DNA from: Pararhodobacter sp. SW119
GTDB taxonomy: Bacteria > Pseudomonadota > Alphaproteobacteria > Rhodobacterales > Rhodobacteraceae
Direction of reading: 5' to 3'
Assembly: GCF_017811755.1 (NCBI RefSeq)
Contig: NZ_JADDJF010000014.1
Span: forward strand, 1 to 64,000
Length of the DNA stretch: 64,000 bases
Shown: piece after piece, positions 7,525 through 16,529 of the stretch
Layout of the letters: every line of letters starts with the position of its first letter
Numbering within the stretch: the first letter of the stretch is position 1
Made by a program: the position numbers and the translations under genes
Notes under the pieces: model-generated
Told to the model about the DNA's origin: nothing
The model's database searches: none
The model's input: the letters and a program-made list of their open reading frames with translations, nothing else

Positions 7525-7852
7525 GTGACAATTCATCAGCCTATCCGACACGGCTCAGACGCCTACCCGACCCGCCAGCGCGTCCGCGAAGCCGTCCTGG
7601 ACCGCCAGGACCCGGTGCTCTGGGGCCATTGGAGCGATGCCGCCCGGCACGCTGATCTTCTTCGACTGCAACACGATGCACGCCTCGAACAGCAACATCA
7701 CGCCGTTCCCGCGCTCGAACGCCTTCTTCGTGTTCAACGCCATCTCGAACGCGTTGCAGGACCCGTTCGCGGCCGCCGCGCCGCATCCGCCGCATCTGGC
7801 CCTGCGCGACACACCCGCGGGCATCGTGCCCGAAACCGGCAGTCTGGCCTGA
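7525..7852 (+). pseudogene. ectD: Ectoine hydroxylase remnant with large internal deletion (ectD)
   Basis: EctD is a dioxygenase of about 300 residues that converts ectoine to 5-hydroxyectoine. Here the first 35 residues survive from GTG 7525, with a GGAGAA ribosome site: DAYPTRQRVREAVLDRQDP. At about 7624-7630 the sequence jumps, in another frame, to the family's C-terminal block: GTLIFFDCNTMHASNSNI, then PFPRSNAFFVFNAISN. Roughly two thirds of the protein is gone. The HxD iron-binding pair and the 2-oxoglutarate site lie in the missing part; only the distal iron His (CNTMH) remains. Its place between ectC and the aspartokinase is the normal ectD position, which supports the identity. Confidence 0.88.
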
Positions 7853-7875
7853 TCGCCAGCGCCTGAACATCAAAC

Positions 7876-7900
7876 GGCGGCGCGGAACCGACGCGCCGCC
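7876..7900 (+). terminator. GC-rich hairpin between the ectD remnant and ask_ect
   Basis: GGCGGCGCG, a 7-nt loop, and CGCGCCGCC pair perfectly over 9 bp. It lies just after the ectD remnant and 18 nt before ask_ect, without a T run. It may be a partial terminator or a stabilising intercistronic structure, lowering aspartokinase expression relative to ectABC. Confidence 0.45.
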
Positions 7901-7918
7901 CCTAGTGGACCTGATCCC

Positions 7919-9355
7919 ATGACCGACAATCCCACCGCCCACACCGTTGAAAAGATCGGCGGCACTTCGATGAGCCGCCTGAAGGAATTGCGCGACACGC
8001 TGCTCGTCGGCGATCGCAAGGGCGCAGACCTCTACAACCGGATCTTCGTGGTCTCGGCCTTCGGCGGGATCACCAACCTGCTGCTGGAGCACAAGAAGTC
8101 CGGCGAACCCGGCGTCTACGCCAGCTTCGTCACCGCCTCCGAAGGGCATACCTGGCTTGCCGCGCTCGACCGTGTCGGCGAGGCGATGCGCGAGGCGCAT
8201 CACGGCATCCTCGAGCATTCCGCCGATCTGTCGCAGGCCGATGAATTCGTCCGCGACCGGATCGAGGGGGCGCGCTCCTGCCTTTTCGACCTGCAACGGC
8301 TGTGCAGCTACGGCCATTTCCGGCTGACCCAGCACATGCTGGTTATCCGCGAACTGCTGTCGGGACTGGGCGAGGCGCATTCCGCCTTCGTCGCGACGCT
8401 GCTTCTGAACCGGGCCGGGGTCGCGGCACGCTGCGTCGACCTGAGCGGCTGGCGCGACGAACGCGAACTGAACCTCGACGAAAGGCTTCGCGCCGGCTTC
8501 GAAGGGATCGACCTGACCGCCGAACTGCCGATCGTGACCGGCTACGCGCAATGCACCGAGGGGCTGATGGCCGAATACGACCGCGGCTATTCCGAGGTCA
8601 CCTTCTCGCGCCTCGCCGCACTGACCGGCGCCGCCGAGGCGATCATCCACAAGGAATTCCACCTTTCCTCGGCCGACCCGGGCCTTGTCGGGGCAGACGC
8701 GGTGCGCAAGCTGGGCCACACCAACTATGACGTCGCGGACCAGCTCGCCAACCTCGGGATGGAGGCGATCCACCCCCAGGCGGCAAAGACCCTGCGCCAG
8801 GCGGGCGTGCCGCTGCGCGTGACCAACGCGTTCGAACCGCATGACCCGGGCACGCTGATCGACGATGCACCGGCGGACAAGCCCGGAACCGAGATTGTCA
8901 CCGGCCTGCCGGTCATCGCACTGGAACTGTTCGAACCCGAGATGGTGGGCGTCAAGGGCTACGATTCGACGATCCTCGAGATCCTGAAGCGGCACGACGC
9001 CTTCATCGTCTCGAAGACCTCGAACGCCAACACCATCACGCACCATCTGGATGTCTCGCTCAAGGTCGCGCGCCGCATCGAACGCGACCTGCAACGCAGC
9101 TACCCGTCGGCACAGGTCACCGCGCGCTCGGCCGCCATCGCCTCGGCCATCGGCCGCGATCTGAGCGACCAGCGCGTGCTTCTGCGCGGGCTTCAGGCGC
9201 TGGAGGCCGCGGAAATCCCGATCCTCGCCGCGCAGCAGCCCAGCCGCAATGTCGACGTGCAGTTCCTGCTCAACCGCGATGACCTGAACCGCGCCATCAT
9301 CGCGCTGCACGCCGAACTGATCGAGACGCCCAAGGCCCAGCGCATCGCCGCCTGA
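7919..9355 (+). CDS. ask_ect: Ectoine-specific aspartate kinase (Ask_Ect)
   Basis: This enzyme phosphorylates aspartate to feed aspartate semialdehyde into ectoine synthesis. The 478-residue protein starts with the kinase motif KIGGTSMSRL. It carries the substrate-site region NRIFVVSAFGGITNLLLEHK and FSRLAALTGAAEAIIHKEFHLSSADP, followed by C-terminal ACT regions (VGVKGYDSTILEIL; VDVQFLLNRDDLNRAIIALH). Ask_Ect enzymes are a separate branch linked to ect operons and usually less sensitive to lysine/threonine feedback; that property is family knowledge. It is on the same strand as ectABC, 66 bp after the ectD remnant. Confidence 0.95.
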   Translation: MTDNPTAHTVEKIGGTSMSRLKELRDTLLVGDRKGADLYNRIFVVSAFGGITNLLLEHKKSGEPGVYASFVTASEGHTWLAALDRVGEAMREAHHGILEHSADLSQADEFVRDRIEGARSCLFDLQRLCSYGHFRLTQHMLVIRELLSGLGEAHSAFVATLLLNRAGVAARCVDLSGWRDERELNLDERLRAGFEGIDLTAELPIVTGYAQCTEGLMAEYDRGYSEVTFSRLAALTGAAEAIIHKEFHLSSADPGLVGADAVRKLGHTNYDVADQLANLGMEAIHPQAAKTLRQAGVPLRVTNAFEPHDPGTLIDDAPADKPGTEIVTGLPVIALELFEPEMVGVKGYDSTILEILKRHDAFIVSKTSNANTITHHLDVSLKVARRIERDLQRSYPSAQVTARSAAIASAIGRDLSDQRVLLRGLQALEAAEIPILAAQQPSRNVDVQFLLNRDDLNRAIIALHAELIETPKAQRIAA

Positions 9356-9375
9356 GCGTGGCGGGGTGGGACGCC

Positions 9376-9394
9376 GGGGGCGGTGAAAGCCCCC
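9376..9394 (+). terminator. Hairpin after ask_ect
   Basis: GGGGGC, loop GGTGAAA, GCCCCC forms a compact GC stem 20 nt after the ask_ect stop. There is no T run, so it is at best a factor-assisted terminator of the ectoine operon. Confidence 0.4.
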
Positions 9395-9419
9395 CGCGCC
9401 CGCCCTGGCGGGCAAATCT

Positions 9420-9474
9420 GCCAGCCGGGTGCCATACGCTTGCCATACACTTGCCATACACTTGCCAGCACCCG
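9420..9474 (+). repeat. 11-bp phased repeat array, locus A
   Basis: Five consecutive 11-bp units begin with GCC: GCCAGCCGGGT, GCCATACGCTT, GCCATACACTT, GCCATACACTT, GCCAGCACCCG. The outer units form an inverted repeat (CGGGTGC at 9426-9432, GCACCCG at 9468-9474). The array lies between the convergent ask_ect and OYE genes. Related arrays occur at 31186, 36733, 50824 and 58304. Confidence 0.9.
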
Positions 9475-9604
9475 AAATCGCCCTGCCGGGCCGGGGTCGC
9501 GTCCTCCTGAACGGCGCCCCAACGCCCTCCTCCGGCGCGCGGGCCAAAAGTTTCATTGCGGTTAACCGAAGAGATTTATGATTTCATATCAGAGCCTTGG
9601 CGAA

Positions 9605-9622
9605 GTGCGCAAATTTGCGCAC
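9605..9622. promoter_or_regulatory. 18-bp perfect palindrome downstream of the OYE gene
   Basis: GTGCGCAAATTTGCGCAC is a loop-free perfect palindrome, 20 nt beyond the OYE stop codon. It has the form of a dimeric repressor operator or a structural site. The rest of 9475-9642 holds no gene that I can support. Confidence 0.5.
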
Positions 9623-9642
9623 CCCGCCTCTGAGCCGCCCGA

Positions 9643-10854
9643 TCAACCACGCTCCTGCGCGATCCCGATCCGCTCGCGCGCCGCCAGCCACCACCCATAG
9701 GACGGCGGCCAAAGCGCCCAGTCCTCATCCGCCCCCAGATCCCGCGCCGCATGCAACACCCAATGCGGATCAAAAAGCGCCTCCCGCCCGATCGCTACCA
9801 GATCAGCCTCGCCGCGCGCGATAATCCCTTCAGCCTGCGCCCCGTCCAGGATCACCCCCACCGCCATCGTCGGCACGCCGGTTTCCCGCCGGATCGCCGC
9901 CGCGTAGGGCACCTGAAAGCCGCGCTTCAGACCGGTTCGCTTGGCCGCGGCGCCGGACATCGAAGTCGCCCCGCGGATCCCCCCGGACGAGCAGTCGATC
10001 AGATCGACGCCCCGGCGGTGCAACTCCCGCGTCAGCCGGCAGCTGTCCTCGATCGTCCAGCCGTCGAACGGCTCCTCGATATCGGCGCGCCAGTCGACAC
10101 AGGAAATCCGGAAGAAGATCGCCTTCCCCTCAGGCCAGTTCGCGCGCAAGGTTTCGGCGATCTCCAGCAGCAGGCGCATCCGCCCGTCGATATCGGCGCC
10201 GTATCCGTCCGTCCGCCGGTTCGCAACCGGCGACAAGAAGCTGTGCAGCAGGTAGCCGTGCGCAGCATGGATATCGATCACGTCGAACCCCGCCGAATCA
10301 GCACGCCGCGCGGCCGCGCCATAGGCGGCAATCACCGCCTCAATGTCGTCCAGCGTCATCTCGCGCGTCAGGTGCCAACCGGGCGCCGAGCGATCCGCGC
10401 TGCTGCTGAGCGGAACCCAGGCGGGCTCCCCCCGCGCAGCCTCGACCTCGGTCAGTGGGCCAAACCCCTCCCACGGGCGCTGTCGCGCCGCCTTCGGCCC
10501 GGCATGGTGCAACTGCGCCGCCGGCACCGCACCCGCCGAGCGCACGAAATCGGTGATCCGGCGCAGCGGCGCGATGTGATCGTCCGACCAGATGCCCAGA
10601 TCGCCCCAGGTCGCGCGCCCGACCGGATCGACGATCAGCCCCTCGGTCACGACGCAACCGAAGCCGCCCACGGCGAACTTGCCCAGATGTTGCAGATGCC
10701 AGTCGTTCGCCAACCCGTCGGGCGTCGCCTGATAGACCTGCATCGGCGACAGCACAACCCGGTTGCGAAAACTCACGTCGCGAAGCCGGAACGGGCTGAG
10801 CAGTCGCGGCCCGCTGGGTTGGGGCATTTCCTCAAGTTTATGAACGCTACTCAT
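9643..10854 (-). CDS. Old Yellow Enzyme family NADH:flavin oxidoreductase (YqjM-like)
   Basis: This is a cytoplasmic FMN enzyme that reduces activated C=C bonds with NAD(P)H. The 403-residue TIM barrel begins LLSPFRLRDVSFRNRVVLSPMQVY and carries the substrate histidine block QLHHAGPKAARQRPW (HAGRKA in YqjM). It also has FDVIDIHAAHGYLLHSFLSP and the C-terminal phosphate-binding region MAVGVILDGAQAEGIIARGEADLVAIGREAL. The start at 10854 gives a 17-residue lead; the Met at MPQPSG is an alternative. It is the last gene of the long minus-strand catabolic cluster, 33 bp after the gamma-glutamyltransferase-like gene. Confidence 0.9.
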   Translation of the reverse strand: MSSVHKLEEMPQPSGPRLLSPFRLRDVSFRNRVVLSPMQVYQATPDGLANDWHLQHLGKFAVGGFGCVVTEGLIVDPVGRATWGDLGIWSDDHIAPLRRITDFVRSAGAVPAAQLHHAGPKAARQRPWEGFGPLTEVEAARGEPAWVPLSSSADRSAPGWHLTREMTLDDIEAVIAAYGAAARRADSAGFDVIDIHAAHGYLLHSFLSPVANRRTDGYGADIDGRMRLLLEIAETLRANWPEGKAIFFRISCVDWRADIEEPFDGWTIEDSCRLTRELHRRGVDLIDCSSGGIRGATSMSGAAAKRTGLKRGFQVPYAAAIRRETGVPTMAVGVILDGAQAEGIIARGEADLVAIGREALFDPHWVLHAARDLGADEDWALWPPSYGWWLAARERIGIAQERG

Positions 10855-10887
10855 TTCAGTGTCTTTTCCTTTTCTGCTTGGCTCGGC

Positions 10888-12474
10888 TCAGCGCAGCAAG
10901 TCGACCGCATCCTCGGCAATCGCGTCCCCCCAGGGGGTCATGATCTCGGTGCAGCCGGTATTCGTTTCGCCCTCACGCATGACCCCGGCCGGCACCGCGA
11001 ACGCGTAGGGAAAGACCGACCGCTTTGCGGTCACGACGGGGCCTTGGTCCTTCAGCGCGTTCAGGATGTCGTCGGAAAGCGCTTCGTCCGCGATCACCGT
11101 GCCGCCGCCGGAATTGTCGATCCGCGGCTGATGGAAGGCCGCTTCGATACCCATCCCGAAATCCATCACCGACGAGACGAGATTGGCGACCGCCGGCATG
11201 ATCTTGCGCCCGCCGGACGCGCCAAAGGCAAAGCGCTTGCCGCGCGTCTCGCCGATGACGGGGCAGACATTCATCAGGCAGCCCTTTGCGGGGGCCAGCG
11301 AGTTGGGTCGCCCCGGCTCGGGGTCGAACCACATGATCCCGTTGTTCAGAAGCAACCCGGTCGACGGCGAGACGACATGCGAACCGAAGATCGACAGCAG
11401 CGTCTGCGTCACGGCGACCATGTTCCCGTGGCGATCCACGACACTGAAATGGGTGGTCGAGGTCGGCGCGCCCTCAGGGTCGGGCCGGTCGCCGGCCTCT
11501 GCCAAGCGGCGCTCGTACGCGCGGCCGAGGGCATTTGAAAGCGCTGCAAAGCTCTGCGGGCCAGGCGCAGGACCCGGGGTGAACGCATGCTCCATTTCGC
11601 CTAGCGCGATAGCCAGATCCGCGCCGGCAGACAGACCCGCGGGCGCGTAGACCGTCCCCCCGCGATAGGGCACCTCGATCGTCGGCGTCAGGCGCGCGCG
11701 ATAGGACGCGAGGTCCGCCGCGGCAATCCGGCTACCCTTCGCCCCAAGATCAGTAACCAGCGCGGCCGCAATATCGCCCTCGTAGAAATCGCGCGGCCCA
11801 GCCTCGGCCAGTCGTTCCAGCGTCGCGGCCATCTGCCGCTGGTCCAGCCGCGCATCCGACAGCGCCGTCCAGCCGGACACGTTCGGCCATTGGCCATCGA
11901 TCAGGAACAGCGCCGCGGCATCGGGATCGCGGGCCAGATTGCGCGTGGCCGAGGCGATCACCAGCGACGCATACCAGTCGATGAGCATTCCTTCGCGCGC
12001 CATGGCCGCCGCCGGCAACACCAGATCCTTCCAAGGCATGGTGCCGAAGGCCTGGTGTGCGACGGACATCCCGTCCACCGTGCCTGGCACCGCGACCGCC
12101 AGCGCGCCGAACACGTTGCGATCCTCCTCGACCTTGGTCCAAGGAAAGAGGTCGGACGCCGTGCCGGACGGATCGAGCGGATAGTCCGACAGCTGCAACC
12201 CTTTCGGCGACCGCATGCCGAACTGGACGGTATGCGCCTGCCCGGTCTCGGCCCGCCAGATCGTCATCATCCCGCCCCCCATCGGCCCGCTCATCCACGG
12301 CTCCACTACGCCGATGGCGAAGGACGTGGCGATAGCGGCGTCAATGGCGTCACCCCCGGCGCGCAGCACCTCGGCTCCAACCATGGCGGCACGCTTGTGC
12401 TGCGCGGCGACGATCCCGCCCGCACTGGGCACGACCGCCTTTCGCACGATCTGGCTGGTCGAGAAATTGTCCAT
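10888..12474 (-). CDS. Gamma-glutamyltransferase-like Ntn hydrolase
   Basis: Members self-cleave before a catalytic threonine and hydrolyse or transfer gamma-glutamyl or acyl groups. The 528-residue protein has the alpha-subunit block RAGGDAIDAAIATSFAIGVVEPWMSG. The cleavage site is Thr340 in STTHFSVVDRHGNMVAVTQTL, and the oxyanion/loop region is GRPNSLAPAKGCLMNVCP. No signal peptide is visible, unlike secreted GGTs, so it is probably cytoplasmic and may act on an imported amide. Its place beside an oxoprolinase-type gene pair fits gamma-glutamyl or lactam-type substrates, but the true substrate is unknown. Confidence 0.88.
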   Translation of the reverse strand: MDNFSTSQIVRKAVVPSAGGIVAAQHKRAAMVGAEVLRAGGDAIDAAIATSFAIGVVEPWMSGPMGGGMMTIWRAETGQAHTVQFGMRSPKGLQLSDYPLDPSGTASDLFPWTKVEEDRNVFGALAVAVPGTVDGMSVAHQAFGTMPWKDLVLPAAAMAREGMLIDWYASLVIASATRNLARDPDAAALFLIDGQWPNVSGWTALSDARLDQRQMAATLERLAEAGPRDFYEGDIAAALVTDLGAKGSRIAAADLASYRARLTPTIEVPYRGGTVYAPAGLSAGADLAIALGEMEHAFTPGPAPGPQSFAALSNALGRAYERRLAEAGDRPDPEGAPTSTTHFSVVDRHGNMVAVTQTLLSIFGSHVVSPSTGLLLNNGIMWFDPEPGRPNSLAPAKGCLMNVCPVIGETRGKRFAFGASGGRKIMPAVANLVSSVMDFGMGIEAAFHQPRIDNSGGGTVIADEALSDDILNALKDQGPVVTAKRSVFPYAFAVPAGVMREGETNTGCTEIMTPWGDAIAEDAVDLLR

Positions 12475-12498
12475 CGGCTTTCCTTTCGTGATAATTGT

Positions 12499-13731
12499 TC
12501 AGGGGCGGTGGAACGCAAGAAGCGCTGCGGATACCAGCGGCGCCAGCCCCGCAAAGACGAGCCCGGCGGCATACCCGTCGCCCCCGGCAAAGAAGAGTTG
12601 CGCGACAAGCGGGCTGACGACGAAGGCGCTGAACAGGACGAAGGTGCCCGCAGCGGTCACCTCCCCCACCTGGCCCTCAGGGGCGGAGGCCGCCAGCAGC
12701 GACAGGAAAACCCCATTCCACGAAACCACCGTGATCCCAGCCAGGGCCGAAAGCGACGCGATCCGCGCAGGCGCGCTGCCAGGGCCCAACGTGGCAATCA
12801 GCAGCATGGTGCCGCCCGAGGCGACGCACAGAAAGGCCAGCACCGCGCGCTCGCGCGCGATCCGGTCAGAGAGCCAGCCCAGAAAGACCCGCCCGACGAT
12901 CCCCAATCCCTGCAGCAGCGCGAAGGCCAGGCCCGCGGCGGCAAGCGAGTAGCCGACATGATCGGTCAGGACGACCGGGAAATAGGCGAAAAGAACCCCC
13001 TGCGCGATGCCGAGACCGAGACCCGCATAGGTGATCAGCCGCAGCCTCGGGTCGCCGAGGATCATCCGGAACAGTCGCAAGGGCGCGCTCATCAGTTCGG
13101 TAAGCCGGGGCAAGGCGGCCTGTCGCAGCGGCCCCTCGACCCGCGCCAGTGCCCCGCTCCAGAACCCCAGCAGCATCGACGCTGAAAGCGCGATGGCCGC
13201 CGCGAGCCAGAGCGCGGCGGAAAGCCCAAAACTCATCGCCACAACCGGGAGGATCAGCCCCGCGGCCAGCCCGCCGACCGGAACGCCCGCCTGCTTGATC
13301 GAAAACGCAAGGCCCCGCCGCCGCGCCGGCACGATCCGCATCAGAAGGTCGCTGCCCGCCGGCGCCGAAGGCCCATAGCCCACACCGATGAGCAGCGCAC
13401 CCAGCAGGATCAGCCCCCAGCTCCCCGAAAGGCAGAGAAGCACGGCCAAAGCGGTCAGGATCGCCCCGCCCTGAAGCTGGCGCTGCGCGCTGATTCCCGC
13501 GACAAAGGCCGGCCCCCACAGGAAGTAGAGCATGCTGCCGAGGCTCGTTGCCGCCGCCATCTGCCCCGCCGCCGCCGGCGCGATCCCGGCAGCCAGCGTC
13601 AAGGGAAGCCCGAACAGCGGCAGCGTCCGGGTCATCAGCGCCAGCACCGACTGAATGGCCGTGATGATGGCCACAAGCGCGCGCCAGTCGGGGCGTAGGG
13701 CGTCGGAAATTTCTCCGCCGGCTGGCCTCAA
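12499..13731 (-). CDS. MFS transporter
   Basis: This 410-residue protein has about twelve hydrophobic segments and the MFS inter-helix motif GLGWLSDRIARERAV in the second half (seen as FLGWLSDRIARERAVL). The segment MRIVPARRRGLAFSIKQAGVPVGGLAAGLILP lies at the middle loop and is typical of the CynX/NarK-like Rhodobacteraceae carriers. It starts one base after the SDR gene ends, so it is co-transcribed with the catabolic cluster. Import or export of the pathway substrate or a product is an inference. Confidence 0.85.
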   Translation of the reverse strand: MRPAGGEISDALRPDWRALVAIITAIQSVLALMTRTLPLFGLPLTLAAGIAPAAAGQMAAATSLGSMLYFLWGPAFVAGISAQRQLQGGAILTALAVLLCLSGSWGLILLGALLIGVGYGPSAPAGSDLLMRIVPARRRGLAFSIKQAGVPVGGLAAGLILPVVAMSFGLSAALWLAAAIALSASMLLGFWSGALARVEGPLRQAALPRLTELMSAPLRLFRMILGDPRLRLITYAGLGLGIAQGVLFAYFPVVLTDHVGYSLAAAGLAFALLQGLGIVGRVFLGWLSDRIARERAVLAFLCVASGGTMLLIATLGPGSAPARIASLSALAGITVVSWNGVFLSLLAASAPEGQVGEVTAAGTFVLFSAFVVSPLVAQLFFAGGDGYAAGLVFAGLAPLVSAALLAFHRP

Positions 13732-13732
13732 T

Positions 13733-14476
13733 TCATATCATCCACTGGAAACCGTCAATCTTGATGTCCTGTCCGGTCAGAAAGCAGGGCTCCGAGAGAC
13801 CGAGGAACGCCACCACCTGCGCCACATCGGCCGGCGTGCCCACCCGCCCCGCGGCGATCCCGCGGACCAGTTCGGCCTCGCGGGCGCGGATCAGGTCGTT
13901 GCTACGCTCGGTCTTGATCACCCCGGGGCATATCGCGTTGACAAGGATTTCGGGGCCAAGCTCCTTCGCCAGCGCCCGCGTCATCCCCAGAAGCCCGGCC
14001 TTCGCTGCTGCATACGAGAACTTGCTCACCGCGCCGGTAACCCCCCCGGTATGGGCGTTGAGCGAGGACATGTTGATGATCCTTCCCGCCCCCGCCGCCT
14101 TCATGTGCGGCGCGGCCGCATGCGTGTAGTTGAAGGCCCCCTTCAGGTTGATCGCGATGGTTCGGTCGAATTCCGCTTCCGTGATCTCCAGCAGGGGCTT
14201 GGCGTTCGACTTTCCGGCGTTGTTGAACAGGATGTCGATGCGGCCCCAGTGCGACATGACGTCCGCCACCACTTCAGCGGCGCGCGCGTGATCGGCGACA
14301 TCGGCCTCATAGGTCAGCGCCTTGCGACCCAGCGCCTCGATCTCGGCCCGGGTGCGGGCCAGATCCTCGGGGATCAGATCGACCAGTGCTAAATCCACAC
14401 CCCGCGCGGCGAGTTCCAGCGCGGTGCCGCGACCGATGCCCCGCCCCCCTCCGGTCACGATTGCGGTCTTAGTCAT
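13733..14476 (-). CDS. Short-chain dehydrogenase/reductase
   Basis: This 247-residue classical SDR has the NAD(P)-binding TGGGRGIG at the N-terminus, LFNNAGKS after strand 4, catalytic Ser in NMSSLNAH, and the YAAAK catalytic pair. The C-terminal block is CPGVIKTERSNDL. It resembles 3-oxoacyl-ACP reductase/glucose dehydrogenase-type enzymes, but the substrate cannot be read from sequence. The start overlaps the ABC ATPase stop by 4 bp (ATGA), showing translational coupling. Confidence 0.9.
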   Translation of the reverse strand: MTKTAIVTGGGRGIGRGTALELAARGVDLALVDLIPEDLARTRAEIEALGRKALTYEADVADHARAAEVVADVMSHWGRIDILFNNAGKSNAKPLLEITEAEFDRTIAINLKGAFNYTHAAAPHMKAAGAGRIINMSSLNAHTGGVTGAVSKFSYAAAKAGLLGMTRALAKELGPEILVNAICPGVIKTERSNDLIRAREAELVRGIAAGRVGTPADVAQVVAFLGLSEPCFLTGQDIKIDGFQWMI

Positions 14477-15474
14477 TGGGCACTCTCCTTCGTCCGCGGG
14501 GGCGACACCTCACCTGCAAAATGACACGCGGCGGCATGCGCGCCATGCGAGCGGAGCGGCGGATCCTCCGCCAGGCACAGCGGTTGAACATGGGGGCAGC
14601 GGCTCTGGAACCGGCAGCCCTGCGGCAGGCGGCTCGCGTCGGGCGGCTCGCCCTTCAACCAGAAATTCTCGGTCACTCGCGGGCCGTTGATGCGCGGGAT
14701 CGCCGCCAGCAGCGACTGGGTGTAGGGATGCTGCGGGTTGTTGAAGATGTCTTCGGTCCGCCCGATCTCGACGATCCGGCCAAGGTACATCACCGCGACC
14801 CGGTGGCACATCATCTGCACCACCGACAGGTCGTGGCTGATGAACATGTAGGTCAGGTCGAACTTTTCGCGCAGGTCGCGGAACAGGTTCAGCACCGTCG
14901 CCTGCACCGAGACATCCAGCCCGGCCGTCGGTTCGTCCAGAATCACGACCCGGGGGTTGAGCATCAGGATGCGCGCAAGTCCGACCCGGCGCTGCTGTCC
15001 CCCGGAAATCTCGTGCGGAAAAAGGTCGAGATGGCTCTTCGGCAACCCGACCGAGGCGAGGACCTCGCTGACCTTTTCCTTGCGCGCCTTCCCGCCCAGA
15101 TCGGTGTGGATGATCAGCGGCTCCTCCAGCGACCGGCCAATGCGCCAGCGCGGATCGAGCGACGCGCCCGGATCCTGATACGCGTATTGCAGGCGGCTTC
15201 GCTGAGCGCGCGCCTGCTTCGGGGACTGGCCCGCGACGTTGTTGCCCTCGAACACGATATCGCCCGAGTCGGGCTGCTGGATGCCCATCACGGTCTTGCC
15301 CAGCGTGGACTTTCCGCACCCGCTTTCACCGACCAGGCCCAGGATCTCGCCATCGCCCAGATCGAAGGTGACATCGTCGACGGCCGCGATCTCGCCGACC
15401 TTGCGACCGAACGCGGCGCGAATGGGAAACCGGACATTGAGGTTGCGGACAGTCAGGATCGGGGGGCGGGTCAT
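14473..15474 (-). CDS. Peptide/opine-type ABC transporter ATP-binding protein (DppF/OppF type)
   Basis: This is the second ATPase of a family-5 solute importer. It contains Walker [17 protein letters not shown], signature SGGQQRRVGLARIL, Walker B VVILDEPTAGLDVS, and the C-terminal oligopeptide/dipeptide ABC domain with the cysteine cluster GCRFQSRCPHVQPLC. I chose the ATG at 15474 ([14 protein letters not shown]), which overlaps the upstream ATPase stop by 4 bp, rather than earlier in-frame codons that would overlap that gene by 140 bp. Confidence 0.93.
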   Translation of the reverse strand: MTRPPILTVRNLNVRFPIRAAFGRKVGEIAAVDDVTFDLGDGEILGLVGESGCGKSTLGKTVMGIQQPDSGDIVFEGNNVAGQSPKQARAQRSRLQYAYQDPGASLDPRWRIGRSLEEPLIIHTDLGGKARKEKVSEVLASVGLPKSHLDLFPHEISGGQQRRVGLARILMLNPRVVILDEPTAGLDVSVQATVLNLFRDLREKFDLTYMFISHDLSVVQMMCHRVAVMYLGRIVEIGRTEDIFNNPQHPYTQSLLAAIPRINGPRVTENFWLKGEPPDASRLPQGCRFQSRCPHVQPLCLAEDPPLRSHGAHAAACHFAGEVSPPRTKESAQ

Positions 15475-16529
15475 GCGCGCTTCTCCTTCCGGTCGGACTC
15501 TGGGGCGGTCAGCGGATGATAGCATCGCGCCACATGCCCGGCGGCGAAGCGCGTCGGTTCCGGGCGGATGGTGCACCGTTCCGTCGCCCTGTCGCAGCGG
15601 GTGATGAACCGGCATCCCGCTGGCGGTGCATAGAAGTTCGGCAATTCCCCCGGGATGCCGGTCATGCTGCCCCCCGCATCCGGCCGGCTTGCCAGCAACT
15701 TCGCGGTATAGGGATGCGCCGGCGCGTTGAAGAAGCTGCCGACCGGCGCGGCTTCGACCTCCTGCCCTGCGTACATGACGGTGATCGCATCGCAGATCTC
15801 GTAGGCCGATCCAAGGTCATGGGTGGTCAGCATCACCGCGACGCCGCGATCGGACGCCAGCTTGCGCAGGACCCCCAGGATCTGCGCCTGGATCGTCACG
15901 TCCAGCGCCGTCGTCGGCTCATCCGCGATGATCAGTTCCGGTTCGGGCAGCAGCGCCATCGCGATCATCAATCGCTGACGCTGGCCGCCCGAAACCTCGT
16001 GCGGGTACTTCTTCAGGATCTGCGCGGGCTGAGGCAATTGCACCTCGTCCAGCGTTTCCATCACCTTCTCGCGGTCCGCCTTGCGCGCGGCGCGCGGATA
16101 GGGCCGCAACAGCGTCGGCCAGTAAGACCGCTCATCGGGGTCGCGGAGCGGCGACTTCCACTTCATCAGATCGTCGATCTGCTCGCCGATGGTCAGCACC
16201 GGGTTGAGGCTGGTGAACGGATCCTGCGGGATGAAGGTCACCTTGCGCCCGCGCACCCGGTTCTGTCGGCCCACTTCGGCCGGCTCGTGCGAAAGCATGT
16301 CGATATCGCGCAACCGGATCGCCCCGCCGCGGATCTGCAGCCCGTTGCGGGGCAGCACGCCCAGAACCGCCCGGGCAAGCGTCGTCTTGCCGCAGCCGCT
16401 TTCGCCCACCAGCCCCATGATCTCGCCGGGCTGGATGGTGACGTTCACCCCGTCCAGGATATGCGCGAAGCCGCCATCGCCCCGAAACCCCAGGCTCAGC
16501 CCGTCGACCTTCAATAGCGGTTGGCTCAT
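15471..16529 (-). CDS. Peptide/opine-type ABC transporter ATP-binding protein (DppD/OppD type)
   Basis: This is the first ATPase of the importer: Walker [17 protein letters not shown], signature [16 protein letters not shown], Walker [15 protein letters not shown], and the C-terminal Cys-rich peptide-transport domain ([14 protein letters not shown]). The start at 16529 ([10 protein letters not shown]) overlaps the DppC-type permease stop in an ATGA. An extra segment of about 30 residues lies between the Q-loop and the signature ([19 protein letters not shown]). Confidence 0.93.
   Translation of the reverse strand: MSQPLLKVDGLSLGFRGDGGFAHILDGVNVTIQPGEIMGLVGESGCGKTTLARAVLGVLPRNGLQIRGGAIRLRDIDMLSHEPAEVGRQNRVRGRKVTFIPQDPFTSLNPVLTIGEQIDDLMKWKSPLRDPDERSYWPTLLRPYPRAARKADREKVMETLDEVQLPQPAQILKKYPHEVSGGQRQRLMIAMALLPEPELIIADEPTTALDVTIQAQILGVLRKLASDRGVAVMLTTHDLGSAYEICDAITVMYAGQEVEAAPVGSFFNAPAHPYTAKLLASRPDAGGSMTGIPGELPNFYAPPAGCRFITRCDRATERCTIRPEPTRFAAGHVARCYHPLTAPESDRKEKRA

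Noticed and set aside
7637-7852. A separate 71-codon gene starting MPPGTLIFFDCNTMH
   Set aside because: It is the C-terminal end of ectD after an internal deletion. There is no ribosome site, and an isolated fragment would lack the active core.
7541-9556. A very long open frame opposite ask_ect, and similar long antisense frames opposite ectB, hyuB, hyuA, ettA and the ABC ATPases
   Set aside because: They mirror well-supported genes and arise from high GC with few stop codons; none shows a domain, signal or ribosome site.
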